This document shows positions 1 to 5,541 of a stretch of 10,709 nt of DNA, one piece after another (position 1 is the first letter of the stretch; every line of letters starts with the position of its first letter). Location of the stretch: positions 1 to 10,709 of the forward strand of contig CAJTOH010000072.1 in the NCBI GenBank assembly GCA_910577685.1, read 5' to 3'. A program made the translations under genes and the position numbers. The notes beneath the pieces were generated by a model. That model searched no databases, was not told where the DNA came from, and saw nothing but the letters and a program-made list of their open reading frames with translations. Source of the DNA: an uncultured Dorea sp. GTDB lineage: Bacteria > Bacillota > Clostridia > Lachnospirales > Lachnospiraceae.

Positions 1-82
1 TTGAGCCTGTTTTTTGCAGCTCAGTTTTTCATAAATTACTTGACACTACCTTTTAAGGGCCGCGCCCTCTTGCTGAGATAAA

Positions 83-137
83 ATTATAAAAATGCTTTGA
101 AATCGGTGTGAGATCGCCGTGAAGTTGGTGTGAAATC
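83..137 (-). promoter_or_regulatory. Activator-dependent promoter with four 11-bp direct repeats
   Basis: Read on the minus strand, four contiguous 11-mers run from 137 to 94: GATTTCACACC, AACTTCACGGC, GATCTCACACC and GATTTCAAAGC. Six bases further on is a perfect TATAAT (83-88). The place where a -35 should be (about 106-111) reads TCACAC, a poor match, and lies inside the repeats. Helical-turn-spaced direct repeats replacing a -35 are the classical binding architecture of OmpR/PhoB-family response regulators, and such a regulator is encoded at 1246-1914. I infer that phosphorylated regulator binds here and activates leftward transcription. The target gene would lie beyond the left edge; none is visible in bases 1-82. 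The repeats are plainly there; the binding protein is inferred. Confidence 0.62.
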
Positions 138-172
138 TATTTCATTTTGTTTTCAAAAATTACTTTCCGGAA

Positions 173-1249
173 TCACTTTACTGCGGGAACTGAAAAATAA
201 AAAACAACGCCTCCGGGCCGATTTGCCACACCGTAGGGCAAATCCTGCATGGACAAAATCTGTGCTACAATGGCAAGACCCAGCCCTGAACCGCTGTATC
301 CTGAATTTCTGTCACGGTAAAACTTTGTCCAGATTTTGGACAGGTTTTCCTCCGGAATCGGAGTTCCCTCATTAAAAATGCAAAAATCCAGCGTTCCGTT
401 ATTCTCTTTCAGCGTAAGATTCAAAATACCGCCAGGATGGACATTTCGTTTCGCGTTGACAAGCAGATTGTTCAGTACCTGTTCCATCCGTCCTTTATCT
501 ATTTCAACATAGACCGGTTGTTCCGGCAGCTCGTACTGCAATTCATAGTCCGCGTCCGGTACGTCAATCAGCAGACGGCCGGCGACAGTTTCCGCAAACT
601 CAACAAAATCAAAGCGTTCTGCGTGAAGCTGTGCGGCTCCATTTTCTAATGCTGAAAGATCAAGCAGTGTTGTAATAAGACGGCTCGTTCGTTCTACTTC
701 TGCGATAATGACCTCTGAATATTCCTGCCTTTTCTTCTCATCCGGCTCGTCCTGAAGCCCCTCGGCGTAAGCGCGGATTACTCCTAAAGGTGTTTTCATT
801 TCATGAGAGAGATTGTCCACCAGTTCTCTGCGTTCCTCCAATAGACGCTTTTCCTGCTCCACATCTTTTTCAAGCTGAAAGTTCGCATCCTGCAGTTGTG
901 ACAGAACCTGCTGCAAATTTTGCGCCATTTTATTGAGGCTTTGGGACAACTCGCCAAACTCGTCATTTGTATGGATTTCACAGGGAGAGGAAAAGTCAAG
1001 CTGCGCCATCTTTCGAGCCGTCCGGCTTAACTTATCAATGGGCTTTGAAATAAAACGCCCCATAAGATAATCAACTGCCAGAACCAGCAATGTAACAAAG
1101 CAAAGCCAGAGAAGAAAGGAAAAATCCTGTTCTATAGGCAGTCTGGTTGAAATGATATAAGAAATAATCAAGACAATTCCCGCTATTTTGGAAATCATAA
1201 TAATCCTTTTGCGGACTGTCCGCAGAGAGAGGCCGTCTTTAATCTTCAT
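173..1249 (-). CDS. Sensor histidine kinase with minimal extracellular loop
   Basis: Membrane histidine kinase of 358 aa, partner of the response regulator encoded just upstream. Two hydrophobic segments (about 19-35 and 44-63) are separated by only about eight residues, so there is practically no extracellular sensor domain. A HAMP linker follows (about 64-118), then a coiled stretch, the H-box with phospho-acceptor His149 (NLSHEMKTPLG), an N-box (about 257-270, NNLLVNAKRNV), a G1 box reading FNEGTPIPEE with Asn where Asp is canonical, an F-box (KIWTKFYR) and a G2 box (GSGLGLA, 320-326). Asn in G1 is common in some Firmicute kinases, so activity is still expected. The ATG overlaps the regulator's TGA (ATGA), with GAGGTGG upstream. 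The short loop is typical of intramembrane-sensing kinases (BceS/LiaS-like), which often answer to cell-envelope stress or a partner ABC transporter; that role is inference. Confidence 0.93.
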   Translation of the reverse strand: MKIKDGLSLRTVRKRIIMISKIAGIVLIISYIISTRLPIEQDFSFLLWLCFVTLLVLAVDYLMGRFISKPIDKLSRTARKMAQLDFSSPCEIHTNDEFGELSQSLNKMAQNLQQVLSQLQDANFQLEKDVEQEKRLLEERRELVDNLSHEMKTPLGVIRAYAEGLQDEPDEKKRQEYSEVIIAEVERTSRLITTLLDLSALENGAAQLHAERFDFVEFAETVAGRLLIDVPDADYELQYELPEQPVYVEIDKGRMEQVLNNLLVNAKRNVHPGGILNLTLKENNGTLDFCIFNEGTPIPEENLSKIWTKFYRDRNSGYSGSGLGLAIVAQILSMQDLPYGVANRPGGVVFYFSVPAVK

Positions 1250-1914
1250 ACCGCCACCTCAAATTTATAGCCGGAACGAATCAGCGTCACAATATGCTTT
1301 CCCTCGTCGCCTAATTTTTGGCGCAGGGTTTTAATATGTGTGTCAACCGTTCTGGTCATTCCTTCAAAGTCGTATCCCCATATCCGATTTAACAACTGCT
1401 CGCGGCTAAATATCTGTTCCGGGTTTAACATAAAGAGGTAAAGCAGTTCATACTCTTTATGGGTCAGCACGATTTCCTGCCCCTCTACAAAAACCTTATG
1501 GGAGGCCGGAGTAAGAGAGATCTTTCCCGCGTTCACGGTATCGGCAGGAAGCGTGTAAGAACGCCGCAGTAATGCGTTGGCTTTTGCTAAAAGCACCTTG
1601 GGGCTGAATGGTTTTGTCATATAGTCGTCGACGCCCAGATCGTAGCCTTTCAGTTTGTCGTCTTCGCTCCCTTTGGCAGTCAGCATAATAATAGGGAGAC
1701 CGCTCATTTCTCTTGCCATTTTACAAACTGAAAAACCGTCAAGATGGGGCATCATAATATCCAGTATCATTAGATCCATCGGGTTATTTTTCAATATCAT
1801 CAAAGCCTCCACACCGTCGTCTGCCGTAAAGCAGGTATGGTTGCCGCGCCGCATGTACTCGGCAATAATACTCTGCATATTTTTTTCATCTTCCACAATC
1901 AAAATATTTGCCAT
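1246..1914 (-). CDS. OmpR-family DNA-binding response regulator
   Basis: Two-domain response regulator of 222 aa. The receiver domain (about 1-115) shows the acidic pair Glu8-Asp9, phospho-acceptor Asp52 (MILDIMMP), Thr79 (MLTAKG) and Lys101 (MTKPF). The C-terminal winged-helix domain (about 125-220) carries the typical LTHKEYELL, FSREQLL, RTVDTHIKTLRQKL and IRSGYKF blocks. An in-frame start 18 codons upstream (1968) exists, but the extension is a basic run with no family counterpart. The ATG at 1914 is preceded by AAAGGAGG at good spacing and begins MANILIVEDE as the family does, so I chose it. It is first in an operon with the kinase at 173-1249. Likely target: the direct-repeat promoter at 83-137; no similar repeats were seen at its own promoter. 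Confidence 0.95.
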   Translation of the reverse strand: MANILIVEDEKNMQSIIAEYMRRGNHTCFTADDGVEALMILKNNPMDLMILDIMMPHLDGFSVCKMAREMSGLPIIMLTAKGSEDDKLKGYDLGVDDYMTKPFSPKVLLAKANALLRRSYTLPADTVNAGKISLTPASHKVFVEGQEIVLTHKEYELLYLFMLNPEQIFSREQLLNRIWGYDFEGMTRTVDTHIKTLRQKLGDEGKHIVTLIRSGYKFEVAV

Positions 1915-2038
1915 GAAGAGACGCCTCCTTTCAATCTTTCTATAGCGTCGGTCTATCGGTTTTCTCATTTTTTCTCATTTTTTCGCTTGCTTATTTGAGC
2001 GCCATGCAGTCCTTGAACATACCTTTGGCAACATTTTT

Positions 2039-2067
2039 ATTATATTTTATCTACTCGAAGAATACAA
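2039..2067 (-). promoter_or_regulatory. Sigma-70-type promoter of the two-component operon
   Basis: On the minus strand, TTGTAT (2062-2067) is followed after exactly 17 bases by a perfect TATAAT (2039-2044). It points at the response regulator start at 1914, giving a leader of about 115 nt. That leader contains a 10-bp tandem duplication (ATGAGAAAAA-like, about 1963-1985) and two very short reading frames of no clear meaning. Confidence 0.6.
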
Positions 2068-2119
2068 GTCAGGAAATGTGCCGGGATTGCTTCTTTAGAA
2101 CTTTTTTTCGGCGGGATTT

Positions 2120-2257
2120 TCAGCGGTTTCTATGAGCCAGTCTCTCCGGAAGCTTTTTGCAGAGTTTCTTACCCCGCATAACTTTGGCAAACATGAAATC
2201 ATCTTTTATCTTTAGTTCTTCCCATGCCTTAATTGCTTCCTGCATCTCCATCGCCAT
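2120..2257 (-). pseudogene. N-terminal remnant of an Rpn/PD-(D/E)XK transposase-nuclease
   Basis: A 45-codon frame from ATG at 2257 to TGA at 2120 contains LKIKDDFMFAKVMRGKKLC followed by KKLPERL. This matches the hallmark N-terminus of the large Rpn / 'PD-(D/E)XK nuclease family transposase' group in gut Firmicutes, whose members start with an (L)T/KI..DDFMF..VM....LC..LLE pattern. Full members are roughly 250-330 aa, so only the first tenth or so survives: the frame stops after HRNR and no downstream family sequence is recognisable before the promoter at 2067. I read it as a decayed fragment; the family match is from memory. Confidence 0.6.
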
Positions 2258-2302
2258 TCATCTCTTTTATATTACCATGTCATTCACTTTTACTCAATTT
2301 AA

Positions 2303-2376
2303 GTTCTTCCGCAATCAAAAAACCTGATAAGTCTGTCAGTATCAGCTGTACACATATGAGTAATATTATTAATTTT
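2303..2376 (+). pseudogene. Decayed XRE-type regulator fragment, paralogue of 3683-3922
   Basis: Bases 2331-2367 match 3784-3820, inside the intact XRE gene, at 32 of 37 positions without gaps. In frame, 2328 onward reads DKSVSISCTHMSNII against ESVNISRTHMSNIE in the intact copy, i.e. the turn and recognition helix. Several differences fall at third codon positions, as expected for divergence as coding sequence. Upstream, TTCCGCAATCAAAAAA resembles the FRNQK/YRKLK segment that precedes helix 2, but the codons for about five to seven intervening residues are missing and the frame is broken by TGATAA. The C-terminal half is absent; the sequence runs into the 3' end of the gene at 2377. Confidence 0.55.
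2317..2345 (-). terminator. Weak intrinsic terminator after the 2377-3483 unit
   Basis: On the minus strand, CTGATA (2340-2345) and TATCAG (2324-2329) form a 6-bp stem around a 10-nt loop, followed by G and six T. It lies 32 bases past the stop codon of the gene at 2377. The stem is short and AT-rich, so termination may be partial. It overlaps the XRE remnant on the other strand. Confidence 0.45.
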
Positions 2377-3087
2377 TCATACGAAATCCATTTCTTCAAA
2401 TTCTTCTAAAGAATCTTTTCCGTAATCATAAATAAGTAGTTGTCTCTGCATAATCTTCCCCGAATCCGAACGCACGCTTTCAACTCCATCAAGCAACTCC
2501 CTTATAGCCATAATGGTATTTTCATTTACCATGCTGAGGAGAGCGTAATCGTTATTAGAGAATCCTACTAATAATTGCCTGCAATCGTGAGCCATGCAAA
2601 ATTTCCTTAATAAACGTTTATAGAATCCTCCAACCGCACCACGTTCTTCAAGGATATTAGTAACACACCAAAGCCGTTTATTCTTATTCTCAATTTTCCT
2701 CATTACTGCTGCCAGTCTCTTGATTACCGGAATTAATGACATTTCACAAACCTGTTCCAAGTCTTCTAAATATTCTGGGAAAAGCATAATTCTGGGCTGA
2801 GTCATAATAACGGTATTTTTTAATACTTTTTGGAAAAGTTCATTTTCCTTCATTCCAAAATAGAAAATATCAGAATTATTTAAGTAAATCGGCTGAAAGA
2901 TTAATTCATCCATAAGTTGGAAATCGAATATATAATAAACAACGTTAATCCCCCATTCAGTACGGTATCTATATATATCCGGGGTTAAGTTCTCAGTTTC
3001 CAGTTCCATCAGAACGACTTCTAATTCTTTGCAGGTAACCATATTTTTAATTCTTCTTGGTTGATTGCCCCATCTTTTAATTCTCAT
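2377..3087 (-). CDS. Probable divergent DUF5688-family protein
   Basis: Protein of 236 aa with no signal peptide or membrane segment. The C-terminal half follows the layout I know from DUF5688 proteins of Lachnospiraceae: a strand-like RLWCVTN (138-144), a Gly-Ala turn (150-151), FYKRLLRKF (155-163), a strand reading QLLVGFSNNDYALLSM (171-186) where typical members have an LPSSIHEVILVP-like segment, a helix NENTIMAIRELLDGV (188-202), and a closing strand QRQLLIYDYGK (214-224). The key segment is changed to GFSNNDYALL and the N-terminal PTIYL-type region is only loosely recognisable, so this is a distant or low-confidence match. No biochemical function is known for the family. The start at 3087 has AAAGGGGG at about 10 nt; an internal ATG at 3042 is possible but has a weak ribosome site. 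It follows 3091-3483 by only 3 nt and is surely cotranscribed with it. Confidence 0.72.
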   Translation of the reverse strand: MRIKRWGNQPRRIKNMVTCKELEVVLMELETENLTPDIYRYRTEWGINVVYYIFDFQLMDELIFQPIYLNNSDIFYFGMKENELFQKVLKNTVIMTQPRIMLFPEYLEDLEQVCEMSLIPVIKRLAAVMRKIENKNKRLWCVTNILEERGAVGGFYKRLLRKFCMAHDCRQLLVGFSNNDYALLSMVNENTIMAIRELLDGVESVRSDSGKIMQRQLLIYDYGKDSLEEFEEMDFV

Positions 3088-3090
3088 AGA

Positions 3091-3483
3091 TTAAAAACCC
3101 CCTTTCCTTTTTAAATCTTTCTTATTCATAGAATAGACCACAAAAATGGTACGTTCCTCAGTTGGAATGGAGATATCGTACCAACTCCATATACGTTTCT
3201 TCTTCATAGGATGTTTCTTGCCTTTAACCTCAATAGTATGGAAATTATTCTCTGAATACTCCACTTCTTCGAGATATAAGTGTAGTCTATCTAAAATATC
3301 AATCAAATCATTCTTAAGCGGTTCCCAAAATAATGTTACATAATCTTTATTACTCGCTTTTTTAAACTCAAGAATATAGCCGATTTCATGAAGCACCATT
3401 CTTGGAATTTTGTATTCTTTCAGTAAAGGATTTATATTCCTTAAAATTGAAAGCTGATTCTGGTTAAATATTTTAATCTGCAT
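3091..3483 (-). CDS. Hypothetical protein, first gene of XRE-divergent unit
   Basis: Unrecognised soluble protein of 130 aa. It starts MQIKIFNQNQ, has a helical middle (about 52-75, WEPLKNDLIDILDRLHLYLEEVE) and a basic segment (about 84-100, KGKKHPMKKKRIWSWYD), and ends in a Lys-rich tail. An open frame continues 30 codons further up to 3573, but that region contains the promoter -10 and the leader hairpin. The ATG at 3483 has a strong GGGAGGAAGG site, so the short form is correct. It is transcribed from 3572-3600 with the DUF5688-like gene 3 nt downstream, and sits divergent from the XRE regulator, which probably represses it. The basic patch hints at nucleic-acid or membrane-surface contact; that is only a guess. 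Confidence 0.7.
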   Translation of the reverse strand: MQIKIFNQNQLSILRNINPLLKEYKIPRMVLHEIGYILEFKKASNKDYVTLFWEPLKNDLIDILDRLHLYLEEVEYSENNFHTIEVKGKKHPMKKKRIWSWYDISIPTEERTIFVVYSMNKKDLKRKGGF

Positions 3484-3507
3484 ATGTATAACCTTCCTCC
3501 CTATATA

Positions 3508-3549
3508 GAAGAAAGCCGAAGCGCATGTTTTGCACCTCGGCTTGTCTTC
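3508..3549 (-). promoter_or_regulatory. Leader stem-loop before the ribosome binding site
   Basis: GAAGAAAGCCGA (3508-3519) pairs with 3537-3549 (TCGGCTT, one bulged G at 3544, then TCTTC): a 12-bp stem with one bulge and a 17-nt loop that can pair a little further. In the minus-strand mRNA it ends about 7 nt before the GGGAGGAAGG ribosome site of the gene at 3483. No U-run follows, so it is not a simple terminator. It could stabilise the mRNA or be a regulator target. The pairing is visible; the role is inferred. Confidence 0.5.
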
Positions 3550-3571
3550 CGTATGATTTTCTATTAATGGC

Positions 3572-3600
3572 ATTATACCATTGCCATTTCATAAATGCAA
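3572..3600 (-). promoter_or_regulatory. Promoter of the 3483-to-2377 unit
   Basis: Minus strand TTGCAT (3595-3600), a 17-base spacer, then a perfect TATAAT (3572-3577). Start of transcription is expected near 3565, giving a leader of about 80 nt that includes the stem-loop at 3508-3549. The -35 lies within the left arm of the dyad at 3596-3614. Confidence 0.62.
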
Positions 3601-3633
3601 TATATTACATTGCAAATATTATATTTTACATTG
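3596..3633. promoter_or_regulatory. Candidate XRE operator region
   Basis: TGCAAT (3596-3601) and ATTGCA (3609-3614) form a perfect dyad with a 7-bp spacer. TTACATTG occurs at 3605-3612 and again at 3626-3633, 21 bp (two helical turns) apart. The first set overlaps the -35 of the leftward promoter and the second touches the -35 of the rightward one. This arrangement fits a single repressor, the XRE protein encoded next door, controlling both directions. Binding is inferred. Confidence 0.48.
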
Positions 3634-3660
3634 TTTATGCAAATCATTAATTCATATAAA
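3631..3660 (+). promoter_or_regulatory. Promoter of the XRE regulator
   Basis: TTGTTT (3631-3636), an 18-base spacer and TATAAA (3655-3660) precede the GGGGTG ribosome site and ATG at 3683. The leader would be only about 15 nt. The match is moderate. Confidence 0.45.
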
Positions 3661-3682
3661 ATTTTATCAGTGGGGTGATTGT

Positions 3683-3922
3683 ATGGATAAAACAGGTTCT
3701 CATATAGAAGAATATACCAAGTTAGGGTTGAATATCGCTTATTACCGCAAGTTGAAAGGATTAACGCAGTTAAAACTAGCTGAGTCAGTCAATATCAGCC
3801 GTACACACATGAGTAATATCGAAGCCCCTAATATTCCTACGTCTATATCATTGGAAACCTTGTTTAATATTGCCGATACCTTGGAAATACCTGTTTATAA
3901 ACTTTTTATATTTAAAGATTAA
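3683..3922 (+). CDS. XRE-family helix-turn-helix regulator
   Basis: Small DNA-binding protein of 79 aa made almost entirely of one HTH_3 (Cro/C1-type) domain: LNIAYYRKLKGLTQLKLAES gives helices 1-2, NISRTHMSNIE (37-47) is the turn and recognition helix, and SLETLFNIADTLEIPVYKLF (56-75) gives helices 4-5. The frame is open 34 codons further upstream, but that part covers the promoter and is rich in Cys and His unlike the family; the ATG at 3683 has GGGGTGATT just before it. It is the only plus-strand gene here, divergent from the 3483-to-2377 unit and convergent with the DUF1643 gene (stops 5 bp apart, no terminator seen between). Likely an autoregulated repressor of the divergent unit. A broken paralogue is at 2303-2376. 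Confidence 0.88.
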   Translation: MDKTGSHIEEYTKLGLNIAYYRKLKGLTQLKLAESVNISRTHMSNIEAPNIPTSISLETLFNIADTLEIPVYKLFIFKD

Positions 3923-3927
3923 CCGTA

Positions 3928-4599
3928 CTATTTCTGTTTCCCCTTAACGGAGTTCTTCGCCGTAGTTTTACTCTTTGTCTCTTTTTCGTTTTTCTTAGGC
4001 TTCATCCGTTCTAGTAATTCCTTTAAGATTTTCTTTCTGGGATATTCCACCAGTTTCCAATAGGACTGGCTGTGGCGGATTCCCAGAAAAAGCGGATGGA
4101 CGCCGATATTATCATTCTTCATCCCGTCGGCAGTTAGCTGATAGAGTGGTCTTGAAGGCTGTTCGCTCTCCCAGAGTTCAAGGATTCTCTGCTTCGACTG
4201 GCAGATAACGGGAGAGTTCTGCTGACTGTTTCCCCATGCTATCACCACCTTGGAATCATCCGTAAGGCTTGAAAAGACAGTTTCCTTAATATAGTTCATA
4301 TTTTCTTCATCCACAGTTAATCCGGCTAAGGAAAGTCGGCTCTGCGTCACCTGTGCAAACAGATTAATGACGGTGTATGAATTTAACCCCAATTCAGCAA
4401 GATGGTTCAGGAGATGGTTATTAGTGGAATCCTCCACATAGCAATTTTCCTGCGTTCTGGTAGGGTATAGTAAGATAAAGTATGCATGACTGCCTGCAAT
4501 CCCCGTAATCTCTTTTTTAATGCTGTATGTTCTGTTCCCGTCCTCTGATGATAGTATCTCTGTTTTCACGGCTATTTCTGTTTTTACTAAGTTTTTCAT
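3928..4599 (-). CDS. DUF1643 domain protein with Lys-rich tail
   Basis: Protein of 223 aa. The core follows the DUF1643 pattern: a strand YFILLYPTRTQEN (40-52) where typical members have an LNPS-type motif, SYTVINLFA (74-82), a spacer helix, VVIAWGN (118-124), and ADGMKNDNIGVHPLFLG (157-173) matching the closing 'G.P.HPL' block. The biochemical role of the family is not established to my knowledge; members often occur in phages, plasmids and genomic islands. The C-terminal 35 residues are strongly basic (Lys/Thr/Ser), a feature not needed by the domain, perhaps for nucleic-acid contact. It starts with a GAAAGGGG ribosome site and lies 25 bp after the 186-aa gene at 4625, so the two probably share a transcript. 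Confidence 0.75.
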   Translation of the reverse strand: MKNLVKTEIAVKTEILSSEDGNRTYSIKKEITGIAGSHAYFILLYPTRTQENCYVEDSTNNHLLNHLAELGLNSYTVINLFAQVTQSRLSLAGLTVDEENMNYIKETVFSSLTDDSKVVIAWGNSQQNSPVICQSKQRILELWESEQPSRPLYQLTADGMKNDNIGVHPLFLGIRHSQSYWKLVEYPRKKILKELLERMKPKKNEKETKSKTTAKNSVKGKQK

Positions 4600-4624
4600 A
4601 GGTTTTCCCCTTTCTTTTTTTCGA

Positions 4625-5185
4625 TTAAAGAATGATGTAGTAATTATTTAATAAATCAAAATATAACTCGTTCCCTAAGAAATCTGAGTTATCTAAAGTA
4701 TCCGTAACCAAAACAGACAAATCTGTTTTATTTACCAGTTTCTTGATATAGATTTCCATCCGTTCTCTCCATAGGTCTTTTCCGGATTCATCCATACTTC
4801 CATATTCTAAGAATGACCAGTATAATTCTTCGCCCCGTTCCGACAGCAATCTCCCTATATGGTTTAATTCGTTATAAGAAAGAGGCATAATACGTCCAAA
4901 GACTTTTAAATATATTTCATTTACCCCAAACTTCCTTAAATAGCCTTCCTCATTCCGGTAGAATTGCAGGGTGGATTCATTTTCATATAACGATAAGTAT
5001 TGCTGATATAGGGTTTCCCATTCTTTCGGATAAAGGGAGATATAGGTAGTCAGTTCCTCAATCCATTCCTTTTCCGTACCCTCATAGAAATCCGGCGGTT
5101 TGTTAATATCATGCAGATTCAGACATTCATTGCCATTTTCCCAGTAATTGCCTTCATATAATCTCTGCTCAAAATTTTTACTCAT
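4625..5185 (-). CDS. Hypothetical acidic helical protein
   Basis: I do not recognise this 186-aa protein. It is acidic, rich in Tyr, Glu, Leu and Asn, with no membrane segment, signal peptide, Cys cluster or catalytic motif. Visible blocks are CLNLHDINKPPDFYEGTEKE (21-40), a set of amphipathic helices with the repeated look of LYPKEWETLYQQYLSLYE, a middle LSYNELNHIGRLLSERGEEL and a hydrophobic C-terminal end LYFDLLNNYYIIL. ATG at 5185 is preceded by AAAGGA. It is first in a two-gene unit with the DUF1643 gene 25 bp downstream; a large hairpin (5225-5274) lies 40 bp upstream. Partner or accessory role to the DUF1643 protein is inferred from position only. Confidence 0.68.
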   Translation of the reverse strand: MSKNFEQRLYEGNYWENGNECLNLHDINKPPDFYEGTEKEWIEELTTYISLYPKEWETLYQQYLSLYENESTLQFYRNEEGYLRKFGVNEIYLKVFGRIMPLSYNELNHIGRLLSERGEELYWSFLEYGSMDESGKDLWRERMEIYIKKLVNKTDLSVLVTDTLDNSDFLGNELYFDLLNNYYIIL

Positions 5186-5224
5186 ATTAGTTCCTTTCCC
5201 GAAAAATCATCATAATAGCTTAAT

Positions 5225-5274
5225 CTATGTACCCCCGTTCCTCATCCCCTCCCATAAGGGACGGGGGTACACAG
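5225..5274. repeat. Large GC-rich inverted repeat
   Basis: TGTACCCCCGTTCC (5228-5241) pairs with GGGACGGGGGTACA (5258-5271), 14 bp with one G-T wobble; two more outer pairs follow after one mismatch. The loop is 16 nt and pyrimidine-rich on the plus strand. There is no T-run on either side, so it is not an ordinary terminator. It stands out in AT-rich DNA. ACCCCC / GGGGGTACA arms recall the stem at the transfer origins of Tn916-like elements, but no relaxase is present here and that resemblance is from memory. Confidence 0.55.
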
Positions 5275-5467
5275 AAAATCCTCTACTAACCTTTCATACG
5301 AATTAATTATTAAGTCTCTTAGAAATTAAGTATTATTTTTAGCAACATATTATTTTTCAGATAAAGAGATTATCATAGAATTTTTAACTAAATAAATTCT
5401 TGGTTTTGTAAAATATGATTATAGAAAGTAGAATTTTTAGAAATGTATCAATATACTTGATTTGATG

Positions 5468-5498
5468 ATGGCGACGCCGTCGCCGTTGTCGTCGCCAT
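5468..5498. repeat. GC-rich hairpin with alternative pairing
   Basis: ATGGCGACG (5468-5476) is perfectly complementary to CGTCGCCAT (5490-5498) around a 13-nt loop. Inside it GGCGAC (5470-5475) can instead pair with GTCGCC (5479-5484), so two hairpins compete. The surrounding 200 bp are very AT-rich, making this block conspicuous. Confidence 0.5.
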
Positions 5499-5541
5499 AA
5501 ATGGAGATATCCATTGTAAATGACAGCAATATAGAGACACC

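Noticed and set aside
1915..1968. Upstream start giving the response regulator an 18-residue basic N-terminal extension
   Set aside because: The ribosome site AAAGGAGG serves the ATG at 1914, and the receiver domain starts normally there.
1959..1985. Tandem TTTTCTCATT units as a possible regulatory repeat
   Set aside because: Only about two and a half A/T-rich 10-bp copies within the leader; more easily explained as slippage.
3484..3573. Thirty-codon N-terminal extension of the 130-aa protein
   Set aside because: It overlaps the promoter -10 and the leader hairpin, so it would not be transcribed or would be upstream of the real start.
3581..3682. Cys/His-rich N-terminal extension of the XRE regulator
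   Set aside because: This stretch holds the promoters and operator; the ATG at 3683 has its own GGGGTG site.
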